DNA of 64,000 nt from Edaphobacter flagellatus (lineage in GTDB: Bacteria; Acidobacteriota; Terriglobia; Terriglobales; Acidobacteriaceae), in NCBI RefSeq assembly GCF_025264665.1, contig NZ_CP073697.1:62001-126000 (forward strand). The letters run 5' to 3'. A program made the translations under genes and the position numbers. Below are positions 1-9,341 of the stretch, piece by piece. The notes under the pieces were generated by a model that saw only the letters and a list, made by a program, of their open reading frames with translations, did no database searches and had not been told where the DNA came from. Numbering within the stretch: the stretch's first letter is position 1; each line of letters begins with the position of its first letter.

Positions 1-2093
1 CATCACCGCTTCCCAGCAACGAGATCTTCGCTATCTTGCAGGACGTGGAGAACAATATCTGGATCGGAACTCTGGCTGGCCTCGTTCGATTGAGCCATAG
101 CGGCCTGTCGGTCGTGCCGTTGTCGGACGCTTCGAACTCGGATGTCCAGGCCGTGTATGCGGATCCGCAGGGACCCGTCTGGGTGGCTTCGACACATCTC
201 TTCCGATTGTCGGGAGGAGTCATGAAGCGCGTGGAAATTCCGGCTCTGGCGAAGGTTCATGTTCAAACAGTCCTGATGGACAGAGCGCAGACGCTGTGGT
301 TTGGCACGCAGGGTAACGGCGTCTTTCATCAAAGCCAAGGGGCTGTGACACAGTATGCGCAGCGCGAAGGATTGGAGAATGGTTTCGTGCGCGCGCTGAT
401 ACAGACGCGGGATGGCGATCTCTGGGTGGGAACACCAGGGGGGCTCTATCGCCAGAACGGTCACGAGCGGTTCCAACGCATCCGCGGGTGGCCAGAAAGC
501 AGCATTCGAGTGCTGCTGGAAGATCATGCGGGGACGCTCTGGGCGGGCACCGAACAGGGTGTCTACGCCTGGCGACAAGGCGTGCTCCAGGACAGTCCTG
601 TGACGCGAGCATTGCAACATATTCCGGTGTGGTCCATGTGTGAAAGCAGTGATGGGACCCTTTGGCTCGGGACTGTGGGCCATGGTCTCTATCGGTGGGA
701 CGCAAATGACCAGCACATGACCATCTTAAGTACTGCTAACGGGCTACCATCGGACAAGATCTTTGGGGTTCTGGAAGATGCGAGTCATCGTATCTGGCTC
801 AGTAGTCCGAACGGGATCTCTGTGATTGCCGCCAGTGATGTAAAAAATATGGATGCCGCGTCGCGCGGCCGCCTGCCGCTGACCTTTTACAGGGTGTCCG
901 AGGGCACTCTGAGTACGCAGCTACTTGGAGGGATTCAACCCTCGGGCACCATAACCCGAAACGGCGACATCTGGTTCCCAAGTATTGTTGGGCCACTGAA
1001 GATTTCGCCTGCATTTACAAGCAAGAGCTCGACAGTTCCTATTGTGCTGAAGCAGATCATCGCCGATGGGCGTTCCCTGCCTGTCAAAGATCCGATGAAG
1101 CTGGCCGCTTCGGTTTCACAGCTTGAGATCCATTACGGTGCGATTAAACTTAAATCGCAAAGTGAATTGCGCTTCCGGTATTTTCTTGAAAATTTCGACA
1201 AGCGCTGGAATGATGCTGGATCGCGGCGTGAGGCGTATTACACGAACCTGCCTCCAGGACGCTATACCTTGCACGTCGTCGCTTCCGATCTTAGCGCGCC
1301 TGAGATCACTTCGGAGTTTACGCTCTCCATTGTGAAGCAGGCCCACTTCTACCAGAGCCTCTGGTTCTATACAGCCTGCGCTCTAGTCACAATCGGACTC
1401 ATCCTATTAAGCCACTGGTTGCATCGGCGGCGCATTGAACGTGAATTTCAGGCCGTGCTTCGTGAGCGAAGCCGAATTGCGTGGGAAATGCATGACACGT
1501 TCCTACAGGGATGTGCCAGTGTCTCAAGTTTGTTGGAAGGAATCTCTATGACAAATGCATTGTCCAGCGGCCCAGAGAGGACGCTCCTCGACTCCGCACG
1601 CTCGCTGGTCAGCGCGACGATCGACGACGCGCGCAAGGTCGTTTGGGACCTGCGGCAACATACGCTTGGGCACGGCGATATTACGCAACTTACTGGTGAT
1701 CTTGTAGCCCAGACACAGGAGCGGGATGGTATTCGAATCGAATATGTCATCAAAGGACAGAGGGTGTTGCTGCCGCAGGCGACTGCTTATCAAATCGTGA
1801 TGGTCGTGCGGGAGGCTCTCTTGAACGCTGTACGCCATGCGAATCCGTCAAAAGTCCGATTGTCAATTGCCTTCACAAAGAGTGATATAGAGATCGAGAT
1901 CGTGGATGATGGAAAAGGATTTGACATGAACGCGCCCCGGGAAGGCTCTCATTTCGGTATTTCTGTCATGCGCGAACGCATCCAGCATTTGGATGGGAAG
2001 CTGCATGTAGAAAGCGCAATCGGGCAGGGCGCTCGCATCACCATTTTCATTCCATTGGGAGATATCCCAACGAAGGCCATACACCATGACTGA
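1..2093 (+). CDS. Two-component sensor histidine kinase with periplasmic propeller (5' truncated)
   Basis: This is the C-terminal part of a one-protein sensor kinase. The reading frame is open to the first base of the window, so the true start lies upstream. The first ~320 residues carry about eight Reg_prop-type blades of the form D-x-x-G-x-(L/I)-W-x-G-T (for example TRDGDLWVGTPGGLYR). A Y_Y_Y/Ig-like domain follows, then one membrane helix (about 1360-1425), a HisKA_3 dimerisation domain with the likely phospho-acceptor His in RIAWEMHDTFLQG, and a C-terminal HATPase_c with DDGKGFD and a GISVMRERI box. In this family the propeller senses an extracytoplasmic, often glycan-derived, ligand and phosphorylates a LuxR-type regulator. 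The next gene overlaps it by 8 bases and is surely the partner. The ligand cannot be read from sequence. Confidence 0.93.
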   Translation, partial: SPLPSNEIFAILQDVENNIWIGTLAGLVRLSHSGLSVVPLSDASNSDVQAVYADPQGPVWVASTHLFRLSGGVMKRVEIPALAKVHVQTVLMDRAQTLWFGTQGNGVFHQSQGAVTQYAQREGLENGFVRALIQTRDGDLWVGTPGGLYRQNGHERFQRIRGWPESSIRVLLEDHAGTLWAGTEQGVYAWRQGVLQDSPVTRALQHIPVWSMCESSDGTLWLGTVGHGLYRWDANDQHMTILSTANGLPSDKIFGVLEDASHRIWLSSPNGISVIAASDVKNMDAASRGRLPLTFYRVSEGTLSTQLLGGIQPSGTITRNGDIWFPSIVGPLKISPAFTSKSSTVPIVLKQIIADGRSLPVKDPMKLAASVSQLEIHYGAIKLKSQSELRFRYFLENFDKRWNDAGSRREAYYTNLPPGRYTLHVVASDLSAPEITSEFTLSIVKQAHFYQSLWFYTACALVTIGLILLSHWLHRRRIEREFQAVLRERSRIAWEMHDTFLQGCASVSSLLEGISMTNALSSGPERTLLDSARSLVSATIDDARKVVWDLRQHTLGHGDITQLTGDLVAQTQERDGIRIEYVIKGQRVLLPQATAYQIVMVVREALLNAVRHANPSKVRLSIAFTKSDIEIEIVDDGKGFDMNAPREGSHFGISVMRERIQHLDGKLHVESAIGQGARITIFIPLGDIPTKAIHHD

Positions 2094-2721
2094 GAAAACC
2101 TCACGCGCCATCCGGGTCCTTGTGGTGGACGATCATCCGTATATTCGCATTGGCCTCGCGGCGTCTATCAACGCGCAGGGCGACATGAACGTTGTGGGCG
2201 AGGCCGGGAATGGTCAAGAGGCCATCCAGGCGTTTCAGGATCTCAATCCGGATGTGATCCTGATGGATATCGGAATGCCCAGGAAGAGTGGTGTCGAGGT
2301 GGTGCAGGAGCTTCGCGCCATGAAAGTCCGCACAAAGATCGTGATGCTCACGATGTACGAGGGAGACGAGGATGTCTATCAGGCGCTGAAGGCCGGGGCG
2401 GAAGGCTATGTGCTCAAGGGCATGTCGCACCAGACGATTCTCGACGCCATCCGAACCGTGAATCGTGGAGAGCGCTTTGTTCCACCTTCAGTTGCTGAAG
2501 TGTATGCAAGACATAATCCGGCTTTAGAACTACGACCGCGAGAGAGAGAAGTCCTTGCACTCATGGTCGCGGGCAAAAGCAACAAAGAAATCGCTTCGAA
2601 GCTTAATATCGCGGAGGGCACTGTGAAATGCCATGTGAGCGCAATCTTCCTTCGTTTGGGAGTCACAGATCGTGCGCAGGCCGCGATGGTGGCGAGACAA
2701 CGCGGCCTTGCACGCGTCTGA
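2086..2721 (+). CDS. LuxR/NarL-family response regulator
   Basis: This 211-residue DNA-binding response regulator is the cognate partner of the kinase whose 3' end it overlaps. The receiver domain (about residues 10-125) has the acidic pair in VLVVDDHP, the phospho-acceptor Asp61 in LMDIGMP, the conserved Thr in VMLTMYEGD and the Lys in GYVLKG. The C-terminal LuxR-type helix-turn-helix (about 148-205) reads LRPREREVLALMVAGKSNKE followed by an IAEGTVKCHVSAIF recognition segment. The length is normal for the NarL family. Targets are unknown. The adjacent secreted lectin-like protein and TonB receptor are plausible regulon members, by position only. Confidence 0.95.
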   Translation: MTEKTSRAIRVLVVDDHPYIRIGLAASINAQGDMNVVGEAGNGQEAIQAFQDLNPDVILMDIGMPRKSGVEVVQELRAMKVRTKIVMLTMYEGDEDVYQALKAGAEGYVLKGMSHQTILDAIRTVNRGERFVPPSVAEVYARHNPALELRPREREVLALMVAGKSNKEIASKLNIAEGTVKCHVSAIFLRLGVTDRAQAAMVARQRGLARV

Positions 2722-2766
2722 ATCGAAATTCGCCGCGAAAGAGCACCCTTCTCACGGCGATTCTCG

Positions 2767-4668
2767 TTATTGTGTGCTGACGACCAACATGGGACGATAC
2801 GAAGTTGTCCCGCTACGGCGCGAAGCATAGGCGACGTAGTTGCTGGCGGAGGGTGCATCGATGCCAATTGACAACAATCCTCCGGAGCTCTGTGCTGCGG
2901 TCGCCGCCGAGGTCACGTCAAACAAGACAGGCCAGCCTACAGAGGAAGGCGAGACGCTCCATGTTGCGAGCTGCGTTGAACTGAATGCGGGAGCGTTGTT
3001 CCACGTAATTCCCGTGCCGGTCCACGAGTTATCAGTGACAACATACGCGGCGTCCACATCGATACCAGTTACCGTGATGGGCACAAGGTAGACCGTTGCC
3101 TTGGTGATTGTTCCCGTAATGCCGGATACATCAAACTTCAGGTAGCTCTCTCGCGTGTATCCGGTTCCTGCCGTCTCCACCAGAACGTAACTGTTCGCGC
3201 CGAAGTTGGTGTTGGCTGACGAGCCATTATTGATATAGGCGTCAGCCGTATCTCCCAAGCCCTGGCTTCCGCCGCCAACTACGAATGGCATCTGGAAGAT
3301 CTGGCTTGCGCTGCCATTGCACGGCGCGGTCGTCAAGCCGCTGCTGGTGGCGGTCAGACATTCTTCGCTGTCGGTGTTGCCGGAGGTCGAGTAGTCTCCA
3401 AACTCGACGAACTCGTAGTAGCCGTTTCGTAGAGAAACAACCTGCCACTGTTGGGCGGATGTTGGGGACGTACCGGAGGTCACCGGTGCGAGCGTGAGCG
3501 CGTTGCTTGTGTCCGTCCAGTCGTAATTGTTGCCCGATCCAAGATTGGCCTGCTGATACCCGTAGTTCTGGATGATATAGGTTCCGTTGGATGCGGCGGA
3601 TAAGGTCCATTCCTGCCCCCCAGTTTGGGCACAGGTATCCAGCGAAACCGTTCCAGCGGTGGTATTGCCGTCCAGGCATGAATTGCTCTGGCCGATGCTC
3701 ACAATTTCGTAAGAGGAGGAGGTATTGACAGGCGAAGAGAGGATAGACAGCACGTCCAGTACCCACGGGGCCGTAGGGGATACATTCGAACTTCCGTTTG
3801 TCCAAAGGATGCCGCCAAGGACGGGGGAACAGGAATATCCGCTGCCACTCTTCGTACAGCTACCGCTAACGGCTGTCACGCTGTTCAGGATGGACTGACA
3901 TGCCGTGCTTGAGACGGTGCTGCAGGAGGTCATGTCAGTAAGTTCGGATTGGAACTCGGAGTCGGCTAGCAGGGGGGAGGATGTGTTGCCGCTAGTGTAT
4001 GGAGAAAAGTACGGATAGATTGGCAGATTTAGTCCATTCGCGTGGTTAACGGCTGAATCGTTGATGATCGAATTGGCCAGGTTCTGGTCCCATGCCGTGT
4101 GGGTAGACCAGCGCTGGTACATCGTAGGGGCGAAGAAATCGAACGAATTTGTGCTGCCGTCGTAAAGCTGCGCCCGCAGGGTGTTGTACCCGCTCGTACT
4201 GTTTGGCGCATAAGTTGAGCTGTAGTCGTAGTCATACATGCCAATCTTCGCGTTGGGATATACCTCACGCGCCCAGCCGATCATCTGTTTGAAGAGTGCG
4301 ACGGCGTTCGTGGCGGCTGCGGTAGAGCTTTCCGCGCTGAGCACAAGGTTTTCGTAGTCGAAGATAATGACGTTGCTGCTTCCAAATTCTGTTACATAAG
4401 CACTGACGTCCGCCTTAAAAGTGCTTTCTGACGGAGCGTTGGGGCATCCCGTGGAATTACAGGTGCCGGGCCACGTGCTCTGGCTATACATGACCGTGGC
4501 GCGTAGCGTCCCTGCGGCGTCGAATACGCTCGTGGAGTTCGGGTAATAGGTATTGTCAAAGACGATGAACGGAGGTGTGCTCTGTGCGTCGAGCGAGGCG
4601 CCGCAACCAAGGGCGAGACAGAGCATTATCGTCCAATAGATGGGCTTACGAAGTAGATGAGAGTTCAT
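2767..4668 (-). CDS. Secreted glycosidase-like protein with ricin-type lectin and DNRLRE-like modules
   Basis: The 633-residue product starts with a signal peptide ending near GASLDAQ. The first ~310 residues look like a TIM-barrel-type region: an acidic strand VIIFDYENLVLSA, then IGMYDYDYSS and FFAPTMYQRWS, which resemble strand ends of glycoside hydrolases. I cannot assign a family. The middle section (about 320-460) contains two to three QxW-type ricin B repeats (GGQEWTLSAASNGTY; QQWQVVSLRNGYYEF). The last ~160 residues match the DNRLRE/CBM96-like pattern (ADAYINNGS, RESYLKFDVSGI, ITWNNAP, LFDVTSAA, YASRRSG). Together this suggests an extracellular carbohydrate-binding or degrading enzyme. 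It is convergent with the response regulator (45-base gap). The catalytic function is inference. Confidence 0.85.
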   Translation of the reverse strand: MNSHLLRKPIYWTIMLCLALGCGASLDAQSTPPFIVFDNTYYPNSTSVFDAAGTLRATVMYSQSTWPGTCNSTGCPNAPSESTFKADVSAYVTEFGSSNVIIFDYENLVLSAESSTAAATNAVALFKQMIGWAREVYPNAKIGMYDYDYSSTYAPNSTSGYNTLRAQLYDGSTNSFDFFAPTMYQRWSTHTAWDQNLANSIINDSAVNHANGLNLPIYPYFSPYTSGNTSSPLLADSEFQSELTDMTSCSTVSSTACQSILNSVTAVSGSCTKSGSGYSCSPVLGGILWTNGSSNVSPTAPWVLDVLSILSSPVNTSSSYEIVSIGQSNSCLDGNTTAGTVSLDTCAQTGGQEWTLSAASNGTYIIQNYGYQQANLGSGNNYDWTDTSNALTLAPVTSGTSPTSAQQWQVVSLRNGYYEFVEFGDYSTSGNTDSEECLTATSSGLTTAPCNGSASQIFQMPFVVGGGSQGLGDTADAYINNGSSANTNFGANSYVLVETAGTGYTRESYLKFDVSGITGTITKATVYLVPITVTGIDVDAAYVVTDNSWTGTGITWNNAPAFSSTQLATWSVSPSSVGWPVLFDVTSAATAAQSSGGLLSIGIDAPSASNYVAYASRRSGTTSYRPMLVVSTQ

Positions 4669-4860
4669 ATCGATCCTTAGGATGTATCCAGATGGAGTGG
4701 GGTGCCGCTGGGTATCAAGTCAGAGAGTTAGCACCTTTCTGCGATTCTCAGTGCAAAATCTGCGGGAAGTACCTGGCACGAAACACTAGGACGCCCTTTA
4801 TGGACCAGTCAATCGGTAAGAAGTAGTACGACTCGCCGGGGTAAGTTTCGGAACCGATTC

Positions 4861-5233
4861 GCCTAGCGCGGCTGCCTATTATGACTTTTGGTCGAGTGAT
4901 CGCCGCTAAAGCGCTGGTTTGTGCCCGTCACTATATGTACGTTGTCCTGCGGGTGGGTCCGTGCGCACACGGTGAAGCTCGTTACGGTGGTTGCCGGATT
5001 CCATGGAGTCCCGTGGCAGATGGGCTTGAAGGAGCTTCTGCCTCCAGCTTGGACACCTTCCGATGGAGATCAAAATCCTGCCTCTGAGGACGGATGCGTC
5101 ACTCTACCTCAATCCGCAGGTGAGAGACCTTCTGCCACACCAGAAAGAGATTGCTGCCGTCCAGTCCATGACGCTCACGCCTGAGCATGAAGCTGTCTTT
5201 GTAGAAAAAGCTGTGAGATCGACAAAACCTTAG
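4861..5233 (+). pseudogene. Decayed GH35 beta-galactosidase relic
   Basis: This stretch holds two in-phase scraps of what was probably a GH35 beta-galactosidase. At 4929-4991 the frame reads MYVVLRVGPCAHGEARYGG, very close to the GH35 catalytic-region signature (vvlRvGPw-HGEaRnGGlPdW). Directly after GG the expected LPD continues one base out of frame (LPDSMES from 4991), showing a one-base deletion. That frame stops at 5027 and then reopens as MEIKILPLRTDASLYLNPQV (ATG at 5063) to a stop at 5233; this part may be a C-terminal fragment. A full GH35 gene needs about 2 kb, so most of the interior is missing. The family match rests on the signature motif only. The C-terminal assignment is weaker. 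Confidence 0.6.
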
Positions 5234-5272
5234 ATTGACGAATAACACGTTTTGCAAGGCTGCGGCATCAGC

Positions 5273-5356
5273 ATGAGAGAGAATGACAACGATTCAAGAC
5301 GTGAGTTTCTTTGAGTTGTAGGCGCAGCCACGCTGTCTTCGGCGCCTCCAAAGTGA
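5273..5356 (+). pseudogene. Remnant 5' end of a Tat-secreted protein gene with in-frame TGA
   Basis: From ATG at 5273 the frame reads MRENDNDSRREFL, a TGA stop at 5312, then VVGAATLSSAPPK and a second stop at 5354. The pattern SRREFLx-VVGAATLSSA is a textbook twin-arginine signal peptide in which the residue after FL, commonly Arg, has become TGA; a CGA-to-TGA transition would explain it. No mature domain follows. The relic sits 40 bases after the GH35 scrap in the same orientation, as expected for a former sugar-hydrolase cluster. The product family is unknown. Confidence 0.5.
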
Positions 5357-5630
5357 GGCTCCACTCCAAAAAATGAATTGCGGGCGATACGATGCGACTG
5401 CGGTCTGTCGAGTGCTGAAGTGTGTGTTAGTTGGGCAAGCTATGCAGGGCCGATATCTCCTGCTAATGGGTTTCTCCTGATGTCACAAGATTCTGTAAGG
5501 TCTCACCAAAATCTAACTTTTGGCAGATTGACCCTGCTTTCGAACGAATCTTACGATCGCTCAATCCGAAGAATCTTTCTGCCAGGGCCGATGACGCTTG
5601 AGGCAGCCATTTGGGAAGGGTCAGAAAAAT

Positions 5631-8600
5631 ATGACGTCTACAGCGTTTCGCAGTCTTCGTGGAATAGCCGGAATGGTGCGCGTCCTCTCCTGTATTCTCT
5701 TGCTCAGCGTGGCAGGGACAGCTTCGGCCCAGAACATCACGGCTTCCATTACGGGTACGGTCACCGACCCCTCCGGCGCGGTGGTTAGGTATGCCGATGT
5801 CATAGCGCGCAATACGGCGACCGGCTTGACGTTCTCAGTGAAGACCAACCCGGTGGGTGTGTACAGCATTCAGTTTCTGCCTCCCGGGCCCTATACGCTT
5901 ACATTCAAGGCAAAGGGTTATAAGGAGACAAACATCAGCGAGTTTACGCTGATCGGCGGTCAGGACGCGCGCTACGACACACCTCTCTCGGTGGGTTCCG
6001 CTACGGAAGTGGTCACAGTCACAGATGTTGCTCCGCTGATCAATACGCAGGACGCGACGCTGAGTACGACCATCGATTCCAAGACGATCTCGCAGCTCCC
6101 ACTAGTCTCTGATAATGTGATGACGCTTGGACTGTTGACGCCTGGCGCTGTCCAGCCTACGCCCTCCGGTTTCGACAATATTGTGCACTCAGGCGGCTTC
6201 AGCAACCCCAGCTTCAACGTGAATGGCAACCGTGAGCAGTCCAACAACTTCACAGTCGACGGCCTGGACATCAACGACGCGATCGACAACTGGGCAAGCT
6301 ACACGCCCTCTCGCAACTCGCTGGCTGAATACCGCATGATCACCGGCAACAACACCGCAGAGTACGGCAATGCCAATGGCGGCCAGGTGGTCATGACAAC
6401 CAAGAGCGGTACGAACCAGTTCCATGGAGAGGTGTTTTTCCAGATACAAAACCAGGATTTGAACGCGAACGTCTGGACCAATAAACATACCGCCGGAGGC
6501 GTCACACCTGCCGCCCGTCCTAATTTAAATCGCGGCTATTTTGGCGGGGCCCTTGGCGGTCCTATCGTGAGCAATCGGCTCTTCTTCTTTATCGACTATC
6601 GCGGAGTGCGTCAAAATTCCAATTCGTTAGCTTATTACCAGCAACCCGACACAAATCTGCAAGGCACGGGCCAGAACGAAACTCTTGTTGGTGGTACGGC
6701 CTGGAATCCAGAGAAAAATGGGGTAGGAGCTCAGGTTCCAGTGACCAGTCCCTGGGCACAATATCTGCTCTCGCATCCCGAGATCTACCCGCTTTGCAAC
6801 AGTGCGCCAAATGGGTCCAACTGTCCATTTGTGTTTGTGAGCGGATCAAACAAATACAACTATCGTGGCTCTAACTCGGGCAAGACGGAGATCAATCAAG
6901 GCGATATCAAGCTGGATTACAGGCTGAATGATAGGACCCTTATCTCCGGTCGTTACACGCAGGTGGACAATCGATATAATCCCACGCAAATTGCCCGCCC
7001 TATCGACACGCCTGTCAATGGAGACTATCCCTATCACGGCTTTATCGTGAACGCGACGACACAACTCACAGACAACCTCGTCAATGAGCTGCGTGTCGGT
7101 TTCAGCCGCTCTCGCTTCATCAATATCCCCGTGGACATCTCAGGGTTGATCGGCAATAGCGGGCTTGCGAAAGTAGGTGTTCCCGCACCCTTTGCCCAGA
7201 TCTATCCGGGCATTCCTGCGGCAACGATGGCGGGCACGCAGAATGTATCGAGCGGCACTGCTGCCCTCAGTGGAGGTGGCTCGATAGGCAGAGCGACGAT
7301 CGGTGTCGTCAATGCCTTTACCTATGGCGATAAGGTGGAATGGCAACACGGCCGCCACACACTGAAGGTTGGCGCGCAGGCCATACGCTATCAGGAAAAC
7401 CGATATTACTCAGGCAACAATGGCAGCCTTGGAACCTGGACCTTCACCGGCAACACGACGAATGCCAATCTCTCCACAGGCGATGCCTGGGGCGATTTCC
7501 TTGCGGGCGAAGCCAGTTCGGAAGGCGTGGGAAATTCGGGTGGCGGATGGGGACAGCGTCAATGGCGTCCGGCGGTCTATTTTCAGGATGATTTCAAGGC
7601 ACTTCCAAACCTGACTCTCAACTTCGGCCTGCGTTGGGAGTTTGATCAGCCGATGTATGAAGTGAACAACCACCTGAGCAACATCAACCCATATACAGGG
7701 ATTGTGAGCTACGCCGGTAGCATTCCTTCTGGCGCCTCGGCAGGGAACCCGACCACTTGCTCGAATGGTGCTTGCTATAAAGCGTACTACTGGGGTTTCA
7801 TGCCTCGTTTTGGTTTCAACTACGCACCGGAATCTTTCCATAACCGCCTTGCGATCCGTGGTGGTTACGGCATCACGAACTTCCAGGAGGGCCTCGGGGC
7901 CAACCAGCGCCTGGTGCAAAATATTCCCTTTGTCTTCTCTCAGTCAGCGACTGCCAGCTCAAACTTTATTCCAGTCAAGCAGGGATATGGTGCGTTGAGC
8001 TCCCCGGTTCCTGCAACGGCGAATTCCAACATGCTTGGATGGGACCCGCACTACAAGCCGGCGTTCGTTCAGCAGTTCAACTTCGGCGTCATATATCAAC
8101 TCAGTAACACCATGTCTGCGCAGGCTGTGTATGTTGGTCAGCTCGGCCATCATCTCGCGGACCTGATCGGCCTGAACCAAACCGCCTGCTCGCAGTTTCC
8201 GACTGTTACGAATGGTCCGTACTGTATCTCGCCGCTGGCCACCAGCCCACTTCCTAATCTTGCCACGCATAATATTCAATACAGTGAGTCGGAGGGCATG
8301 ATGAACTACAATGCGCTCCAGACCACCATTACGAAACGTGCCGGCTATAACCTGACGTTTCTGGCCAACTGGACATATAGCAAATCGATGACCGACTCCT
8401 ACGGTTACTACGGATCGAGCGGCGGCGTCAGTGGCTCTGCCTTTGCCTATCCCCAGGACTCGCTCAATCTGGGTGGTGACTACGGCCAGTCCTACTTCAA
8501 CGCGAAGCATTTGATCTCCTTCGCCGTCACGTACAAACTGCCGATTGGCCACGGGGGGCTTATTGGGAAGAGTTGGAATCCCTGGATGGAGGGTCTCTTT

Positions 8601-9341
8601 GGCGGATGGAACACATCATTCCTTGGCAACTACCACACAGGTTTCTTCCAGACCATTTACTCTTCGCAGTACTACAAGGCCAACATCGTCAGCGCCAGTT
8701 CAACGCGGGCGAATATGTATCGTCCGCTCAAGATTAAAAACCGTTCGTATGCTCACTGGCTCGGAACCGATGCATCCGCGGAGGGTCTCGCAGCGTTCAC
8801 TACGTCCCCCGTTTCATGTGGCGGAAAGACCATCAACGTTGTGACGGGTACTGTTGGAAGCACCGGCGTCGCTGGCCGCACAGGCTCCAGTAATCAGACG
8901 ATCAATACGCCAACTACCTCCGCCTGCGCTACGAATCCTAACGGTTACTCTCTCAACCCGTCGGCACAATACGCCTCCGTCGCGCACCCTGCAATCCCTG
9001 TGATGAATATTACGGCGGGAACCATTACTACCTACTACAGTAACGACAACGGAACATCCGCGTTTGGCGACGAGCTAACAACGGGCTTCGGTACCTCGAA
9101 GACTGGCTCAGTTGAACAGCCCGGTTACCATAACTTCGATGCATCGATCAGCAAAGACTTTCTGCTGCCACATAGCATCTCGGTAGGTTTCCGTGCCGAT
9201 GCCTATAACGTGCTGAATGGTGTGAGCTGGGGCTCCTTCAATGCGAATATCAGCAGCAATTCCTTCGGCTCTATCACCAGCAGCCCGGGCACTAACACTG
9301 TCGAGCGTCACCTGCAACTAGGGCTAAATGTGAAGTTTTAA
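5631..9341 (+). CDS. Oar-like TonB-dependent outer-membrane receptor with carboxypeptidase-regulatory domain
   Basis: The 1,236-residue protein (from this start) has a signal peptide ending ASAQ, a CarboxypepD_reg/Cna-B-like domain at about 36-120 (ITASITGTVTDPSGAVVRYA), a plug domain (NFTVDGLDINDAIDNWASY, then a GGQVVMTTKSGTNQFHGEVF strand typical of Oar proteins) and a long C-terminal beta-barrel ending in an aromatic-type outer-membrane terminus (HLQLGLNVKF). ATG 5631 was chosen over a TTG at 5598 because it gives a shorter, better signal peptide and has GGGAAGGG about 11 bases upstream. Such receptors are abundant in Acidobacteriota and are thought to import oligosaccharides or other large ligands. 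The GH35 relic upstream points to a glycan, but that is inference. Confidence 0.93.
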   Translation: MTSTAFRSLRGIAGMVRVLSCILLLSVAGTASAQNITASITGTVTDPSGAVVRYADVIARNTATGLTFSVKTNPVGVYSIQFLPPGPYTLTFKAKGYKETNISEFTLIGGQDARYDTPLSVGSATEVVTVTDVAPLINTQDATLSTTIDSKTISQLPLVSDNVMTLGLLTPGAVQPTPSGFDNIVHSGGFSNPSFNVNGNREQSNNFTVDGLDINDAIDNWASYTPSRNSLAEYRMITGNNTAEYGNANGGQVVMTTKSGTNQFHGEVFFQIQNQDLNANVWTNKHTAGGVTPAARPNLNRGYFGGALGGPIVSNRLFFFIDYRGVRQNSNSLAYYQQPDTNLQGTGQNETLVGGTAWNPEKNGVGAQVPVTSPWAQYLLSHPEIYPLCNSAPNGSNCPFVFVSGSNKYNYRGSNSGKTEINQGDIKLDYRLNDRTLISGRYTQVDNRYNPTQIARPIDTPVNGDYPYHGFIVNATTQLTDNLVNELRVGFSRSRFINIPVDISGLIGNSGLAKVGVPAPFAQIYPGIPAATMAGTQNVSSGTAALSGGGSIGRATIGVVNAFTYGDKVEWQHGRHTLKVGAQAIRYQENRYYSGNNGSLGTWTFTGNTTNANLSTGDAWGDFLAGEASSEGVGNSGGGWGQRQWRPAVYFQDDFKALPNLTLNFGLRWEFDQPMYEVNNHLSNINPYTGIVSYAGSIPSGASAGNPTTCSNGACYKAYYWGFMPRFGFNYAPESFHNRLAIRGGYGITNFQEGLGANQRLVQNIPFVFSQSATASSNFIPVKQGYGALSSPVPATANSNMLGWDPHYKPAFVQQFNFGVIYQLSNTMSAQAVYVGQLGHHLADLIGLNQTACSQFPTVTNGPYCISPLATSPLPNLATHNIQYSESEGMMNYNALQTTITKRAGYNLTFLANWTYSKSMTDSYGYYGSSGGVSGSAFAYPQDSLNLGGDYGQSYFNAKHLISFAVTYKLPIGHGGLIGKSWNPWMEGLFGGWNTSFLGNYHTGFFQTIYSSQYYKANIVSASSTRANMYRPLKIKNRSYAHWLGTDASAEGLAAFTTSPVSCGGKTINVVTGTVGSTGVAGRTGSSNQTINTPTTSACATNPNGYSLNPSAQYASVAHPAIPVMNITAGTITTYYSNDNGTSAFGDELTTGFGTSKTGSVEQPGYHNFDASISKDFLLPHSISVGFRADAYNVLNGVSWGSFNANISSNSFGSITSSPGTNTVERHLQLGLNVKF

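Noticed and set aside
2730..2760. TCGCCG / CGGCGA inverted repeat between convergent genes
   Set aside because: Only a 6-bp stem with a 19-base loop and no T tract; too weak to call a terminator.
4575..4826. Forward open frame of 83 codons upstream of the GH35 relic
   Set aside because: It overlaps the start of the secreted lectin-like gene on the other strand and shows no signal or motif; likely chance.
5378..5788. 136-codon forward frame across the TonB receptor start
   Set aside because: It overlaps the receptor's signal peptide and regulatory domain in another frame, lacks a ribosome-binding site and has no recognisable features.
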